Source: Weissella hellenica (GTDB lineage: Bacteria; Bacillota; Bacilli; Lactobacillales; Lactobacillaceae). Taken from it: DNA of 64,000 nucleotides. A program made the translations under genes and the position numbers. The notes under the pieces are model-generated. The model ran no database searches. It was not told where the DNA came from and was given only the letters and a program-made list of their open reading frames with translations. The stretch lies in the NCBI RefSeq assembly GCF_005405545.1, contig NZ_BJEG01000004.1:46549-110548 (forward strand), in the 5' to 3' direction. Below, piece after piece: positions 44,022 to 54,156 of this stretch (the first letter of the stretch is position 1; each line of letters begins with the position of its first letter).

Positions 44022-45755
44022 ATGACACAGATTGGACATATTGTAATTGGCTTAATTATTGTAGTTGCAGCCATTTATTTGATTATCTTTGTCTCTCAAC
44101 GATTGACGGCACGTAAGGTTAATAAGTTAGTTCAAAAAAAATCACAATTAACTGAGATTCCAATGCGTGATCGGTTAATCAAAGGTCGTCAGTTAAGTTT
44201 GACAGGACAATCTTTGAAACAATTTCAATTGTTGGAAACTAAATATAATCATTTGGAAAAAACAGAATTTAATAGTATCGATTTAAAAGCAAATACAGTG
44301 TTGTTTGATTCACAAGGATTAAACTTTTTAAAAACGTCGCAGGGAATGAAGGAGTTGCAACGTCAAATTCGTGAAGCCGAAACGACAATAGATGTTGTTA
44401 ACCAAGGTTTAAATGATCTAGAACAATTAGATGAAGCACACAAACAAGCAGTTAAAGATTTAGAAGCTAAGTATCAAGAATTGCGTAAGTTGCTATTATC
44501 ACAAAATTTTGCATTCGGTCCAGCAATTGATAAATTAGAAGAAATTTTGGGATCACTTGAAGAAGATTTTGATGAGTTTTCTCGTTTAACTGAAATGGGT
44601 GATCATGCAACTGCGGCTGGTATTTATGAAACATTGAGTATGGAGACGAATCAGTTAGAGCAACGTATTGAACAAATCCCAACGATTAATACTGAATTAA
44701 CAGATACGATTCCAGGTCAACTGACTGAATTACAAAATGCATATAATAAAATGGCGGCAGAAGGTTTTAAATTTGAAACCAACATTGAAAAGCAATTAGC
44801 AAATATTGCGGAACAACGACAAGCAACGTTAGAATTGTTGCAAGAATTAACGTTGAAAAAAGCAACAGAAGAAATTGCAAAGATGAAGGCGCAAACTGAA
44901 CTTTTGTATGAAACTTTTGATGAAGAAGCCAAAGCTGCGCAAGTTGTTTGGGAAAACAATGAAAAATTAACAGGTTATGTCGCACAAAATAAACGTCAAA
45001 ACCATGAATTATATGCCCGTTTGGATCGCTTGAATCAAGATTTTGTTTTTTCAAAAGATGAATTAGGACAAATTCGTAGTTGGGAAATTCAATTAGGCAA
45101 TAATACGGTTAATTTTGAAGAATTAAGGCAACATATCAGTCGTCATGAGGCTGTTTTCTCAACTTTAATTGGGCAACAAGAGGCGATGATTACTGATCTT
45201 AAACGGATTGCTCAGGAACAGACAACTATGTGGCAAGCATTTCAAGAATTGCCAACGGTGTTGGGACAATCAAAAAAGCGCGTTACGCTATTAGCTGATA
45301 AATTGCGCTTGATTCAACGTTCGTTTGAGCGGCAAGGCTTACCAGGATTGCCAGATACCTACTTATCGATTTTTTATTCTGTTAGTGATGAATTAGAACG
45401 GGTAAAACAACAATTAGGATTTTCACGAGTTAATATTGATGATGTTTTACGTCAACTAAGTATTGTGACAGCAGATTTAGATACGTTACAAGAACGAACG
45501 GATAGTTTGATTGAAGCAGCAACAATTACGGAGCGGTTAGTACGTAAAGCGCTCATGTACCGTGACAATCCAGCAGTTGCACAATCCACGCAACAGGCAC
45601 GCTACTTTTATGAGACAAGTTATGATTATGAACAATCAATGAAGACGCTAGCGGTTATTTTGGATCAAATTGAGCCAGGGTTAACCAATCGTGTTGTGCA
45701 ACAGTACCGGCAAGAGCAAGCAACTTTGCAAGCAGAATATTTAGAACAAGAATAA
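44022..45755 (+). CDS. ezrA: Septation ring formation regulator EzrA
   Basis: EzrA is a membrane-bound regulator of FtsZ ring assembly in low-GC Gram-positives. The 577-residue product has one N-terminal membrane helix (HIVIGLIIVVAAIYLIIFVS, about 5-24) and then a cytosolic part made almost wholly of spectrin-like coiled coils rich in E, Q, K and L, ending YRQEQATLQAEYLEQE. Length and layout match the family. It is single with its own terminator. The ribosome site AAAAGAG is weak. Confidence 0.9.
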   Translation: MTQIGHIVIGLIIVVAAIYLIIFVSQRLTARKVNKLVQKKSQLTEIPMRDRLIKGRQLSLTGQSLKQFQLLETKYNHLEKTEFNSIDLKANTVLFDSQGLNFLKTSQGMKELQRQIREAETTIDVVNQGLNDLEQLDEAHKQAVKDLEAKYQELRKLLLSQNFAFGPAIDKLEEILGSLEEDFDEFSRLTEMGDHATAAGIYETLSMETNQLEQRIEQIPTINTELTDTIPGQLTELQNAYNKMAAEGFKFETNIEKQLANIAEQRQATLELLQELTLKKATEEIAKMKAQTELLYETFDEEAKAAQVVWENNEKLTGYVAQNKRQNHELYARLDRLNQDFVFSKDELGQIRSWEIQLGNNTVNFEELRQHISRHEAVFSTLIGQQEAMITDLKRIAQEQTTMWQAFQELPTVLGQSKKRVTLLADKLRLIQRSFERQGLPGLPDTYLSIFYSVSDELERVKQQLGFSRVNIDDVLRQLSIVTADLDTLQERTDSLIEAATITERLVRKALMYRDNPAVAQSTQQARYFYETSYDYEQSMKTLAVILDQIEPGLTNRVVQQYRQEQATLQAEYLEQE

Positions 45756-45760
45756 TTGAT

Positions 45761-45804
45761 AGCACTTTATCTGAAACACTTTTGTTTCGATAAGGTGTTT
45801 TTTT
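45761..45804 (+). terminator. Terminator of ezrA
   Basis: CACTTTATCTGAAAC pairs with GTTTCGATAAGGTG (mismatch T-G in the middle), followed by seven T. Confidence 0.75.
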
Positions 45805-45921
45805 ATTATTGTCAAATATCATTTAAAAAGTTATGTTTTAAGTAAAAACTTTACAAATAATCAATCATTTGGTAGTATTTAAATAAGGGAAAGATGAATT
45901 CTAACAACAGAAGGAGAGAAT

Positions 45922-48498
45922 ATGGCAGAAAATGTAAGTCAGGACCATGCCCTGAAAAGCGTGGATAGAGTTAATGGGTTAACGAGTGATCAAGTTCAAA
46001 GTGCGAGAGAACAGTATGGTCAGAATGTTTTTCAAGAAGCAGCTAAAGAACCTTTATGGCAAAAGGTAAAGCGTAGTTTAAGTGATGTTGCAACAATTAT
46101 TTTGATTATTGCCGCTGTTATTTCTTTGATAACGTCGATCATGCAAGGAAATGGTCACTATTTTGAAAGTGTCTTAATTATTGCAATTGTTATCATTAAT
46201 TCAGTATTATCAATCTATCAAGAAGGACGAGCTGAAGCAGCTTTAGATTCGTTAAAAAGTTTAGAGGTAGCGCAAGCAACTGTTAAGCGTGACGGTCAGA
46301 TTAAAACAATCTCAATTGCTGATATTGTAGTTGGCGATTTAATGATTTTAGAAAATGGTAAACGGATTTCTGCTGATGCACGTTTGCTTGAGACAACAGA
46401 ATTAAGAGTTGAAGAATCGGCATTGACTGGGGAAAGTGATGCCATTGAGAAAGATGCAGATTTTGAATCAACTGAAGAAGATGCATTGGGTGATCGTTTA
46501 GACCGCGTTTATCGTGGTACAGCGGTTGTTAACGGTCGTGGTGTTGCAAAAGTAACAGCTGTTGGTATGGAAACTGAAATGGGAAAGATTGCTGGTTTGT
46601 TAGGTGATCAAAAACGTGAACAAACGCCATTACAGATACGTCTTGCACAACTAGGTAAGCGTTTGAGTGTTATTGCTATTTTAGCTGCGCTAGTTGTGAT
46701 TGGTTTGGGAATATTCAATGGCGAGCCATTGCTTACTTTGTTTATGACGGCTGTATCATTAGCCGTTGCGGTAGTTCCTGAAACATTAATGATTATTGTG
46801 ACAATTACTTTGGCATTAGGCGTGCAAAAAATGGCAAAACAACATGCGATTGTACGTCGTTTACCTGCTGTCGAAACATTGGGTTCAGCAACGGTGATTG
46901 CATCTGATAAAACAGGAACCCTAACGCAAAATAAGATGACTGTGCGTCGTGTATGGGATGCGCAAGCTAATAAAATTTTTGATGATCATGAAATTGCAAG
47001 TGATTTACCAGACGTTTTGAAATTCGGAGCTTTATCAACTAATGTGACAAAGCCAGAAGATGAAGTAGTAGGATTACCTACTGAAATTGCGATGGTTAAT
47101 GCTGTAGGTGAATACTCAGAATATGAAGACCTACAAGCAACTTATCCGAAGGTTTTTGAAATTCCATTTAACTCAACACGAAAGCGTATGACAACTGTAC
47201 ACAAAGTAGCCGATGGTTATCTTGCAGTTACGAAAGGTGCTTTTGATGTTTTACTACCAAAATTCCCCGAAAGTATCCATCATGATGCTACTGATGTGAA
47301 TGAGCAATTTGGTTCGAAAGCATTACGTGTTATTGCCGTAGGAGCAGTTAAATTAGCATCAATTAGTGACGAACCAACTGAAGACGAAGTTGAAAGTAAT
47401 ATGACATTATTGGGGCTGGTTGGTATTATTGATCCACCACGTCCTGAATCAGCTGAAGCAGTTGCGCAAGCACGTGCAGCGGGTATTAAGCCAGTCATGA
47501 TTACAGGTGATCACGTGGTAACAGCTAGTGCCATTGCACGTGAAATTGGTATTTTAGGTGATGATGACCATGCTTTGTCAGGGGCTGAATTACATAAAAT
47601 GTCTGATGCAGAATTAGACAAAAATGTTGAAAAATATGCAGTTTATGCACGAGTAACGCCAGAAGATAAGATTCGTATTGTTAAATCATGGCAAAAACGT
47701 GGCGATGTTGTTGCCATGACGGGAGATGGGGTTAACGATGCCCCAGCCTTACGTAGTGCTGATGTCGGTATTGCAATGGGTGAAACAGGAACTGATGTTG
47801 CGCGTGAAGCATCGGCAATTGTTTTAACTGATGATAACTTTGCAACAATTGTGCATGCTGTTGAAGTTGGTCGTGGTATTTATGGTAATATCCGTAAGAC
47901 CATTAATTTCTTGATGAGTTCAAACATGTCAGAAATTGTGATTATTGTGGCAGCGATGATATTCGGTTGGGGATCACCACTGATTGCAACGCAACTATTG
48001 TTTATTAATTTGGTAGCTGATGGGTTACCTGGTTTCGCTTTGAGTCGTGAACCTGTTCATGATAATGTGATGAATCAAAAACCAGTAAGCCCTAAAGCAA
48101 GTATCTTCGCCAATGGATTAGCTGGCAAGATCATGATAAGTGTGATTTTGTTTGCAATCCCAACGTTGATTGCACAAGGTTATGGTGTTCATGTGGGTAA
48201 TCCAGAACTTGGAAACACAATGGCCTTTATTGTCTTATCACTAACGTCAATTTTACATGTCTTTAATATTCGTAGTGAGGAATCAATGTTTAAGATTAAA
48301 TTTAGTGCAAATCCAATGTTAGTTATGATGGCAGCATTGGCGACGCTGTTGACAATCTTACTAGTTGTTTTCCCAGTGACACAAACATTATTTAGCTTTG
48401 TATCATTAACGGGTACAGCCTGGTTAATCACAATTGTCTTGTCATTAGTACCAAATATTTATTGGGAAATTGCTAAAGCAATTAAGAACAACAAGTAA
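45922..48498 (+). CDS. P-type cation-transporting ATPase (P2A, Ca2+ type)
   Basis: An 858-residue P-type ATPase. In order: N-terminal cation ATPase domain, actuator domain with LTGES (about 170-174), the membrane 4 motif VVPETLM with the PE pair, phosphorylation site SDKTGTLTQNKMT (about 328-340), nucleotide domain with KGAFDVL, MITGDHVVTA, and the hinge TGDGVNDAPALRSADVGIAMG. Membrane 5 has SSNMSEI and membrane 6 NLVADGLPG, giving acidic and Asn ligands that fit Ca2+ or Mn2+ export. PETLM replaces the PEGLP of eukaryotic pumps, a pattern I recall in other lactic acid bacteria. It is monocistronic. Confidence 0.9.
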   Translation: MAENVSQDHALKSVDRVNGLTSDQVQSAREQYGQNVFQEAAKEPLWQKVKRSLSDVATIILIIAAVISLITSIMQGNGHYFESVLIIAIVIINSVLSIYQEGRAEAALDSLKSLEVAQATVKRDGQIKTISIADIVVGDLMILENGKRISADARLLETTELRVEESALTGESDAIEKDADFESTEEDALGDRLDRVYRGTAVVNGRGVAKVTAVGMETEMGKIAGLLGDQKREQTPLQIRLAQLGKRLSVIAILAALVVIGLGIFNGEPLLTLFMTAVSLAVAVVPETLMIIVTITLALGVQKMAKQHAIVRRLPAVETLGSATVIASDKTGTLTQNKMTVRRVWDAQANKIFDDHEIASDLPDVLKFGALSTNVTKPEDEVVGLPTEIAMVNAVGEYSEYEDLQATYPKVFEIPFNSTRKRMTTVHKVADGYLAVTKGAFDVLLPKFPESIHHDATDVNEQFGSKALRVIAVGAVKLASISDEPTEDEVESNMTLLGLVGIIDPPRPESAEAVAQARAAGIKPVMITGDHVVTASAIAREIGILGDDDHALSGAELHKMSDAELDKNVEKYAVYARVTPEDKIRIVKSWQKRGDVVAMTGDGVNDAPALRSADVGIAMGETGTDVAREASAIVLTDDNFATIVHAVEVGRGIYGNIRKTINFLMSSNMSEIVIIVAAMIFGWGSPLIATQLLFINLVADGLPGFALSREPVHDNVMNQKPVSPKASIFANGLAGKIMISVILFAIPTLIAQGYGVHVGNPELGNTMAFIVLSLTSILHVFNIRSEESMFKIKFSANPMLVMMAALATLLTILLVVFPVTQTLFSFVSLTGTAWLITIVLSLVPNIYWEIAKAIKNNK

Positions 48499-48505
48499 TT
48501 CATTT

Positions 48506-48541
48506 AAACGCACAAGACGTTCGGTTCTTGTGCGTTTTTTA
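48506..48541 (+). terminator. Terminator of the P-type ATPase gene
   Basis: AAACGCACAAGA pairs with TCTTGTGCGTTT, followed by TTTT. Confidence 0.85.
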
Positions 48542-48635
48542 GTGAAACGAATTGTGAAAGATAGTATTTAATGTCATATTATTAGTTTTTTAACGCGTTT
48601 TTTGATTAAAAGTCGAACTTTTAATTAGAATAACG

Positions 48636-48709
48636 TTGAAACATAGTGATTTTCTTGGTAAAATTAATTAAGTATTGAGAAAAGTTTATATTGTTCGTTT
48701 TTAGCGAAC
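48636..48709 (+). promoter_or_regulatory. purA promoter and GTTCG-N7-CGAAC element
   Basis: TTGAAA (48636-48641) and TAAAAT (48659-48664) are 17 bases apart, with TGG before the -10. GTTCGTTTTTAGCGAAC (48693-48709) lies in the leader, after the expected start point. Its left half read backwards, AAAAACGAACAAT, fits the PurBox AWWWCCGAACWWT with one mismatch. It matches the element before the first BMP gene. Confidence 0.5.
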
Positions 48710-48719
48710 CTGAAAATAG

Positions 48720-50021
<1,302 letters not shown>

Positions 50022-50023
50022 GC

Positions 50024-50560
50024 ATGCCTGAAATGAGATTAGCACGCACTATTTTGTTTGTTGATGAGATTGATACGATGGTCAATCGGGTAGCCGATGA
50101 ATTAAATGAAGTACTAGTTGATGTTGAGCGGCCAGTATTTGTTGGCGTTATGAAAGGTGCCTACATGTGGATGGCTGATTTGATGCGTGCCATGAAGCGT
50201 GATATTGAGCTCGATTATATCGATGTTTCTAGTTATGTGGGGGATAAATCGACAGGTCATATTACGATTCAACGTGATTTGAAAGTAGATTTATCAGGCC
50301 GTACAGTCGTTATTCTAGATGAAGTTGTTGATTCAGGTTTAACGTTACGTTATTTAAAAGCAGATTTTGAGGCACGTGGTGCTAAAAAAGTTTATGTTGC
50401 TGTTGCAACTGATAAACGTCAATCCGAATCAGCAGGTGGTATCACACCTGATTTTATCGGGGCACATGTACCCGATGAATTTTTAGTGGGATATGGTATG
50501 GATTACAATGAATATTATCGTGGTTTACCATATGTGGCTGTTTTAGAATTAAATGATTAA
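50024..50560 (+). CDS. hpt: Hypoxanthine phosphoribosyltransferase
   Basis: Hpt makes IMP or GMP from hypoxanthine or guanine and PRPP. The 178-residue product has FVGVMKGAYMWMADL (the PPi loop region, about 44-58), DYIDVSSYVGDKSTG, the PRPP motif VVILDEVVDSGLTL (about 94-107) and KVYVAVATDKR with FIGAHVPDEFLVGYGMDYNE, which binds the base. It is linked with purA and would recycle bases released from imported nucleosides. Confidence 0.93.
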   Translation: MPEMRLARTILFVDEIDTMVNRVADELNEVLVDVERPVFVGVMKGAYMWMADLMRAMKRDIELDYIDVSSYVGDKSTGHITIQRDLKVDLSGRTVVILDEVVDSGLTLRYLKADFEARGAKKVYVAVATDKRQSESAGGITPDFIGAHVPDEFLVGYGMDYNEYYRGLPYVAVLELND

Positions 50561-50563
50561 AAT

Positions 50564-50606
50564 AAAAATTCGTTAGGTTCATTGTTGAACTTAACGAATT
50601 TTTATT
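50564..50606. terminator. Bidirectional terminator between hpt and the CDF gene
   Basis: AAAAATTCGTTAGGTTCA pairs with TGAACTTAACGAATTTTT (one G-U), with A and T runs at the ends. Confidence 0.85.
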
Positions 50607-50619
50607 ATATATAGTTAAT

Positions 50620-51516
50620 TTAAATGGTGTTACGAGGCTCGTCAGTCATATTTTTTTCTAGTTGAATTGTTGTATGCCGAATGTGCATGTCATTTTGTAG
50701 CATATAACCTAATTGTGAAAGTAAGGTCATATCATCAGGATTTTCAACAACTAAGTGTACGGTCAATGCGGTTTCAGTAGTAGATAACCCCCAGATATGT
50801 AAATCATGCATACTAATGACTTGTGGTGTTGCTAAAATCGCATTTTTAACAGCTTCTTCGTTGATGTTTTCCGGGACACCATTGAAAATTAAAAGAATAG
50901 ATTGTTTGAAGATGCTCCAAGAAGAAGTGATAATCACAATCCCGATTAAAATTGAAATGACTGGGTCAAGCCAATACCAATCTGTCAGAAGCGTCAATAT
51001 TCCAGATAAAACAACCCCAAAAGAAACACCGGCATCAGCTAATAGATGCACATAAGCTCCCTTGGCATTGATATCATCTTCATGATCGCCAGCCATGGCG
51101 AAAAATTTAGCAGCTAAAAAGTTAATAACAATTCCGATAGATGACACAATTATAATTAAGCTACCAACAGGTTCACTACTGCTATTGAGTAATTTATCAA
51201 TAGCTTCATACCAAATAATGAAAACAGCGCCTAATAAGAAAAGGGCATTCATAAAACTAGCTAAAATAGTTGCATTATGCCAGCCGTACGTATGCTTTGA
51301 TGTCGCACGTAATCCAAAAACAGCGACAGCAGCCCACGCTAAAATTAATGAGGCAACATCACTAATACTATGCAATGCATCAGCAAATAAAGCTGTGGAA
51401 TTAGCATAGTAGGCAAAAATCATTTCAGCAATAATAAATATGGAATTAAGAATAATGCCAATTAAATAGGGAAGTTGTTTTTTTGGCATGTCTGCATGCT
51501 CATGATGATTATGCAT
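50620..51516 (-). CDS. CDF family cation efflux protein (CzcD/CzrB type)
   Basis: A 298-residue cation diffusion facilitator that exports Zn2+ or related metals against protons. A histidine-rich start (MHNHHEHADM) is followed by six membrane helices; the site residues are seen in helix 2 (LFADALHSISDVASLIL) and helix 5 (YVHLLADAGVSFGVVL). A cytosolic C-terminal domain with MHDLHIWGLSTTETALTVHL follows. The ArsR-type gene lies one base upstream, so they form a metal-sensing efflux operon like czrAB. Metal identity is inferred from the ZitB/CzcD likeness. Confidence 0.9.
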   Translation of the reverse strand: MHNHHEHADMPKKQLPYLIGIILNSIFIIAEMIFAYYANSTALFADALHSISDVASLILAWAAVAVFGLRATSKHTYGWHNATILASFMNALFLLGAVFIIWYEAIDKLLNSSSEPVGSLIIIVSSIGIVINFLAAKFFAMAGDHEDDINAKGAYVHLLADAGVSFGVVLSGILTLLTDWYWLDPVISILIGIVIITSSWSIFKQSILLIFNGVPENINEEAVKNAILATPQVISMHDLHIWGLSTTETALTVHLVVENPDDMTLLSQLGYMLQNDMHIRHTTIQLEKNMTDEPRNTI

Positions 51517-51517
51517 A

Positions 51518-51793
51518 TTATATTTTTTCCTCCAAATGGTTTGATGCTAAGACGATAATTTCATGAATATGGTCATCCTTTAATGTATAAAAAATTTGTT
51601 TGCCATGACGGTGATGACTAATAATATCAGCTTCCTTTAATATTTTTAATTGTTGCGATATATTCGATTGCGAATAGCCTGTTAAAGTAACCAAACTGGA
51701 AACATTTTGTTCATTGTGGTCTAAAATTTTTAGTATTTTAAGCCGCAAAACATTTGAAAATAATTTGAAAAATTCTGATAATTGTTTGTCCAT
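51518..51793 (-). CDS. ArsR/SmtB family metal-sensing repressor
   Basis: A winged helix-turn-helix regulator of 91 residues from ATG 51793 (MDKQLSEFF). It shows FSNVLRLKILKIL, the recognition helix GYSQSNISQQLKILKEADII and the wing HHRHGKQIFYTL. The C-terminal helix DDHIHEIIVLASNH has two histidines and an aspartate in a spacing that suits an alpha-5 zinc site as in CzrA/SmtB, so Zn2+ sensing is likely. In-frame ATGs at 51802 and 51811 exist, but none has a ribosome site. A TATAAT stands six bases before ATG 51793, which points to a leaderless message. Confidence 0.85.
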   Translation of the reverse strand: MDKQLSEFFKLFSNVLRLKILKILDHNEQNVSSLVTLTGYSQSNISQQLKILKEADIISHHRHGKQIFYTLKDDHIHEIIVLASNHLEEKI

Positions 51794-51821
51794 GAACATA
51801 TTATAAAACATTAATATGTTA
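51794..51821 (-). promoter_or_regulatory. Promoter and inverted-repeat operator of the metal efflux operon
   Basis: On the minus strand AACATATT-N10-AATATGTT overlaps a TATAAT -10 box (51805-51800). An ArsR-type repressor bound here would block transcription. The -35 (TTTCAA) is weak. Confidence 0.45.
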
Positions 51822-51847
51822 TTTGAAAGTAAAATATCTGAATGTTT

Positions 51848-52645
51848 TTATAGTTGCTGCAAGAAAATGATCATAATTGTCAGTGTCTGTAAAACAGTAA
51901 AAAAAGTCATTTGATAACGTTGTTTTAAATTTAAATTAATCAACACTAGCCAAGTGAACACGATAATTAGCACACCCAAAAGCATCCAAAAATTCCAATC
52001 TAGTGCTAAAACGTTGATTAGTAAAATGATGCCAAAGACTAATGATGTTAAACGTTTATTGCGCCCTTCTGGTACAAATAAGTTACTCATGAAAAATAGA
52101 TAGCTGAAAAATAATGGGAACAAACTAAGTAAAAATGGTTGGGTTAAAAATGTATTTTGTTGATAAAAAATAACAACGGGCATCACTAATGCGGCAATAC
52201 CTGAATATAGGATGAGCCCTAAAACATTTTTTAAGTTTAAGCCAGGAATATTAATTAACAATAATGCAAGTGGTAATAGTGTAAGCAACATAACTTGTTG
52301 TCCAGTAAAATGTTTATATAAAAAATATAAAAACAGTAATGGCACTAAGATGACAATATAATTAAACCATTGCGCAAAATTACGATTAAACGTTAAAAAA
52401 ATAGCCAACGATAAAATAATACTATAGGTTAGCAGTAGCGGGTTATGTTGAATTTGGCCACTAACTAAACGGTTAGAGTATATTAAAGGATAAACCCACC
52501 ACACAATATTTTGTGCGATAACACTGATGAGCATTGATAACCATGGTATTTTTGCTTGTGAGAAATTAAACAACCGTGATGCAAGTGGACTTGATGATTC
52601 ACGGCGTTGTATACGAGAATCTTTAGAATTAGAACTTGTATTCAT
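51848..52645 (-). CDS. Membrane protein of unknown function
   Basis: A 265-residue protein that I do not recognise. A charged, serine-rich N-terminus (MNTSSNSKDSRIQRRESSS) of about 30 residues is followed by about eight hydrophobic segments (for example ISVIAQNIVWWVYPLIY, SIILSLAIFLTF, YIVILVPLLFLYFLY, LLTLLPLALLLINI, LFPLFFSYLFFM, FGIILLINVLAL, LLGVLIIVFTWLVLI). The connecting loops are short and basic residues lie at NRNFAQW and PEGRNKR. No catalytic motif is evident. It is divergent from the GtrA gene and sits behind the ArsR gene on the same strand, with no clear link to it. Confidence 0.65.
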   Translation of the reverse strand: MNTSSNSKDSRIQRRESSSPLASRLFNFSQAKIPWLSMLISVIAQNIVWWVYPLIYSNRLVSGQIQHNPLLLTYSIILSLAIFLTFNRNFAQWFNYIVILVPLLFLYFLYKHFTGQQVMLLTLLPLALLLINIPGLNLKNVLGLILYSGIAALVMPVVIFYQQNTFLTQPFLLSLFPLFFSYLFFMSNLFVPEGRNKRLTSLVFGIILLINVLALDWNFWMLLGVLIIVFTWLVLINLNLKQRYQMTFFTVLQTLTIMIIFLQQL

Positions 52646-52727
52646 GATAAAGCCTTTCTAGTTAATTATTTTTATAAGAACTTATGATAATAATTGTAGC
52701 AAACTAACTGTTTAGTGGTGAGTCTGA

Positions 52728-52733
52728 TATAAT
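52728..52733 (+). promoter_or_regulatory. Extended -10 promoter of the GtrA gene
   Basis: TATAAT preceded by TGA, 45 bases before the ATG at 52778; no good -35 seen. Confidence 0.45.
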
Positions 52734-52777
52734 ATTTTGAGTATAATTTTGTGAATTTATCGAAATGGAGTAATAAA

Positions 52778-53209
52778 ATGCGCACAATCATGGCAACAAT
52801 TGTCAAATATCGTATGCAAATAATGTATTTAGTATTTGGTGTTTTGACAACTCTGGTAAACATTGTCGTTTATAGTGGCGCGCGCTGGATAGATTTAACG
52901 ATTAATATATCGTATGTTTTAGCGTGGTTGTTGAGTGTGTTGTTTGCCTATTTAACTAATCGTAAATGGGTGTTTGATAGTCAAACAACAGGGTTCGGTA
53001 ATATTATACTAGAAGTAATAAAATTTTTTCTGGCACGTTTGGCAACGGGTGTGTTAGGATATTTGATTTTACTATTTGGTGTTCATATTATTCACCAAAA
53101 TGATATGATATGGAATATCATTCAAAATATATTCGTGATAGTTTCGAATTATGTATTAAGTAAATTAGTAATATTTAGATTGAAGGAGAAAATTAAAAAT
53201 GACGATTAA
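52778..53209 (+). CDS. GtrA-like membrane protein
   Basis: A 143-residue protein with four membrane helices. The start MRTIMATIVKYRMQIMYLVF, GVLTTLVNIVVYSGARW, the short helices and AYLTNRKWVFDS with KFFLARLATGVLGYLILLFG are typical of GtrA/DPMS, small proteins thought to help move lipid-linked sugars across the membrane for glycosylation of wall polymers. ATG 52778 is eight bases from GGAG; a GTG at 52751 is less likely. Its end overlaps the next gene by 11 bases, so the two are translationally coupled. Confidence 0.8.
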   Translation: MRTIMATIVKYRMQIMYLVFGVLTTLVNIVVYSGARWIDLTINISYVLAWLLSVLFAYLTNRKWVFDSQTTGFGNIILEVIKFFLARLATGVLGYLILLFGVHIIHQNDMIWNIIQNIFVIVSNYVLSKLVIFRLKEKIKNDD

Positions 53210-54023
53210 GTTAATTGCAACAGATATGGATGGCACCTTATTACGTGATGATCGTACATTTGATTATGCACGTATGGAAGATTTATTAGATGAATTGGAC
53301 GAACGTGGTATTCATTTTGTTGCAGCAAGTGGTAATCAATACACGCAACTACGTTCATACTTTAATCCAGTTGATCCGGACCGTGTGACATATGTATCTG
53401 ATAATGGTGCATTAGTTATGAACCATGAAGAAGTGATTGCTGAATCTTCAATTACTCATGCCCAAATTAAGCGGGTTATTGACTGGAATAATCGAACGAA
53501 TGCCGATTTGGAAAATTTGATTGTGCTATCAGGGCACAATGGTGCGTATGTTTCCAATCATGCAACTCCTGAAGTGATTGGTATGGTAAAACAATTTTAT
53601 CCAGTTGTGCACCAGGTTGAAAAATTCAAAGAAATTGATGATAATATTTTTCGTTTTACTTTTGTTTGGCCACAAGGAATTGATGTTCATCAATACATTC
53701 AACAATTACGGGTGGAATTTGGTGAAGAGTTACATACAACTGGATCGGGATTTGGTACAGTTGATATCTTAGCGCCAGGCGTTAATAAGCGAACTGGCTT
53801 ACAACAATTAGGTGAAAAATGGCATATTAAGCCAGAAGAAATGGCCGCTTTTGGTGATAATGGTAATGACTTAGAGATGTTACGCTATGTTAAATACCCA
53901 TTTGTGATGCCAAATGCAGAGGATTTCATGAAGGTTCGAGTTAATAACGTAGCAGTTAATGATAATAATCATAATGGGGTTTTGGATACGATTGAAGCAT
54001 TATTAGCTGGGGCTTTTGATTAA
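53199..54023 (+). CDS. Cof-type HAD-IIB phosphatase
   Basis: A 274-residue HAD hydrolase. Motif I ATDMDGTLLRDDRTF (about 6-20), motif II AASGNQYTQLRSYF (Ser-Gly), the cap with FTFVWPQGIDVHQY, motif III Lys in GVNKRTGLQQL and motif IV AFGDNGNDLEMLRYVK (about 218-233). Asn follows Gly where other Cof proteins have Arg (GNQ in place of GRP), so substrate binding may differ. It is translated together with the GtrA gene. Confidence 0.9.
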   Translation: MTIKLIATDMDGTLLRDDRTFDYARMEDLLDELDERGIHFVAASGNQYTQLRSYFNPVDPDRVTYVSDNGALVMNHEEVIAESSITHAQIKRVIDWNNRTNADLENLIVLSGHNGAYVSNHATPEVIGMVKQFYPVVHQVEKFKEIDDNIFRFTFVWPQGIDVHQYIQQLRVEFGEELHTTGSGFGTVDILAPGVNKRTGLQQLGEKWHIKPEEMAAFGDNGNDLEMLRYVKYPFVMPNAEDFMKVRVNNVAVNDNNHNGVLDTIEALLAGAFD

Positions 54024-54084
54024 TAACGCTAGTAAAAATTTTGATAAATAACCAATAATAGTAAAATGTTTAGTAACAAACTGG

Positions 54085-54090
54085 TATAAT
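54085..54090 (+). promoter_or_regulatory. Extended -10 promoter of uppS-cdsA
   Basis: TATAAT preceded by TGG, 67 bases before the uppS start; the -35 is not obvious. Confidence 0.5.
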
Positions 54091-54156
54091 GTATAAGATT
54101 ATGATGTGCTATGCAACTTATTAATAATTATTTATTAAGATACCGGAGGGAAAATC

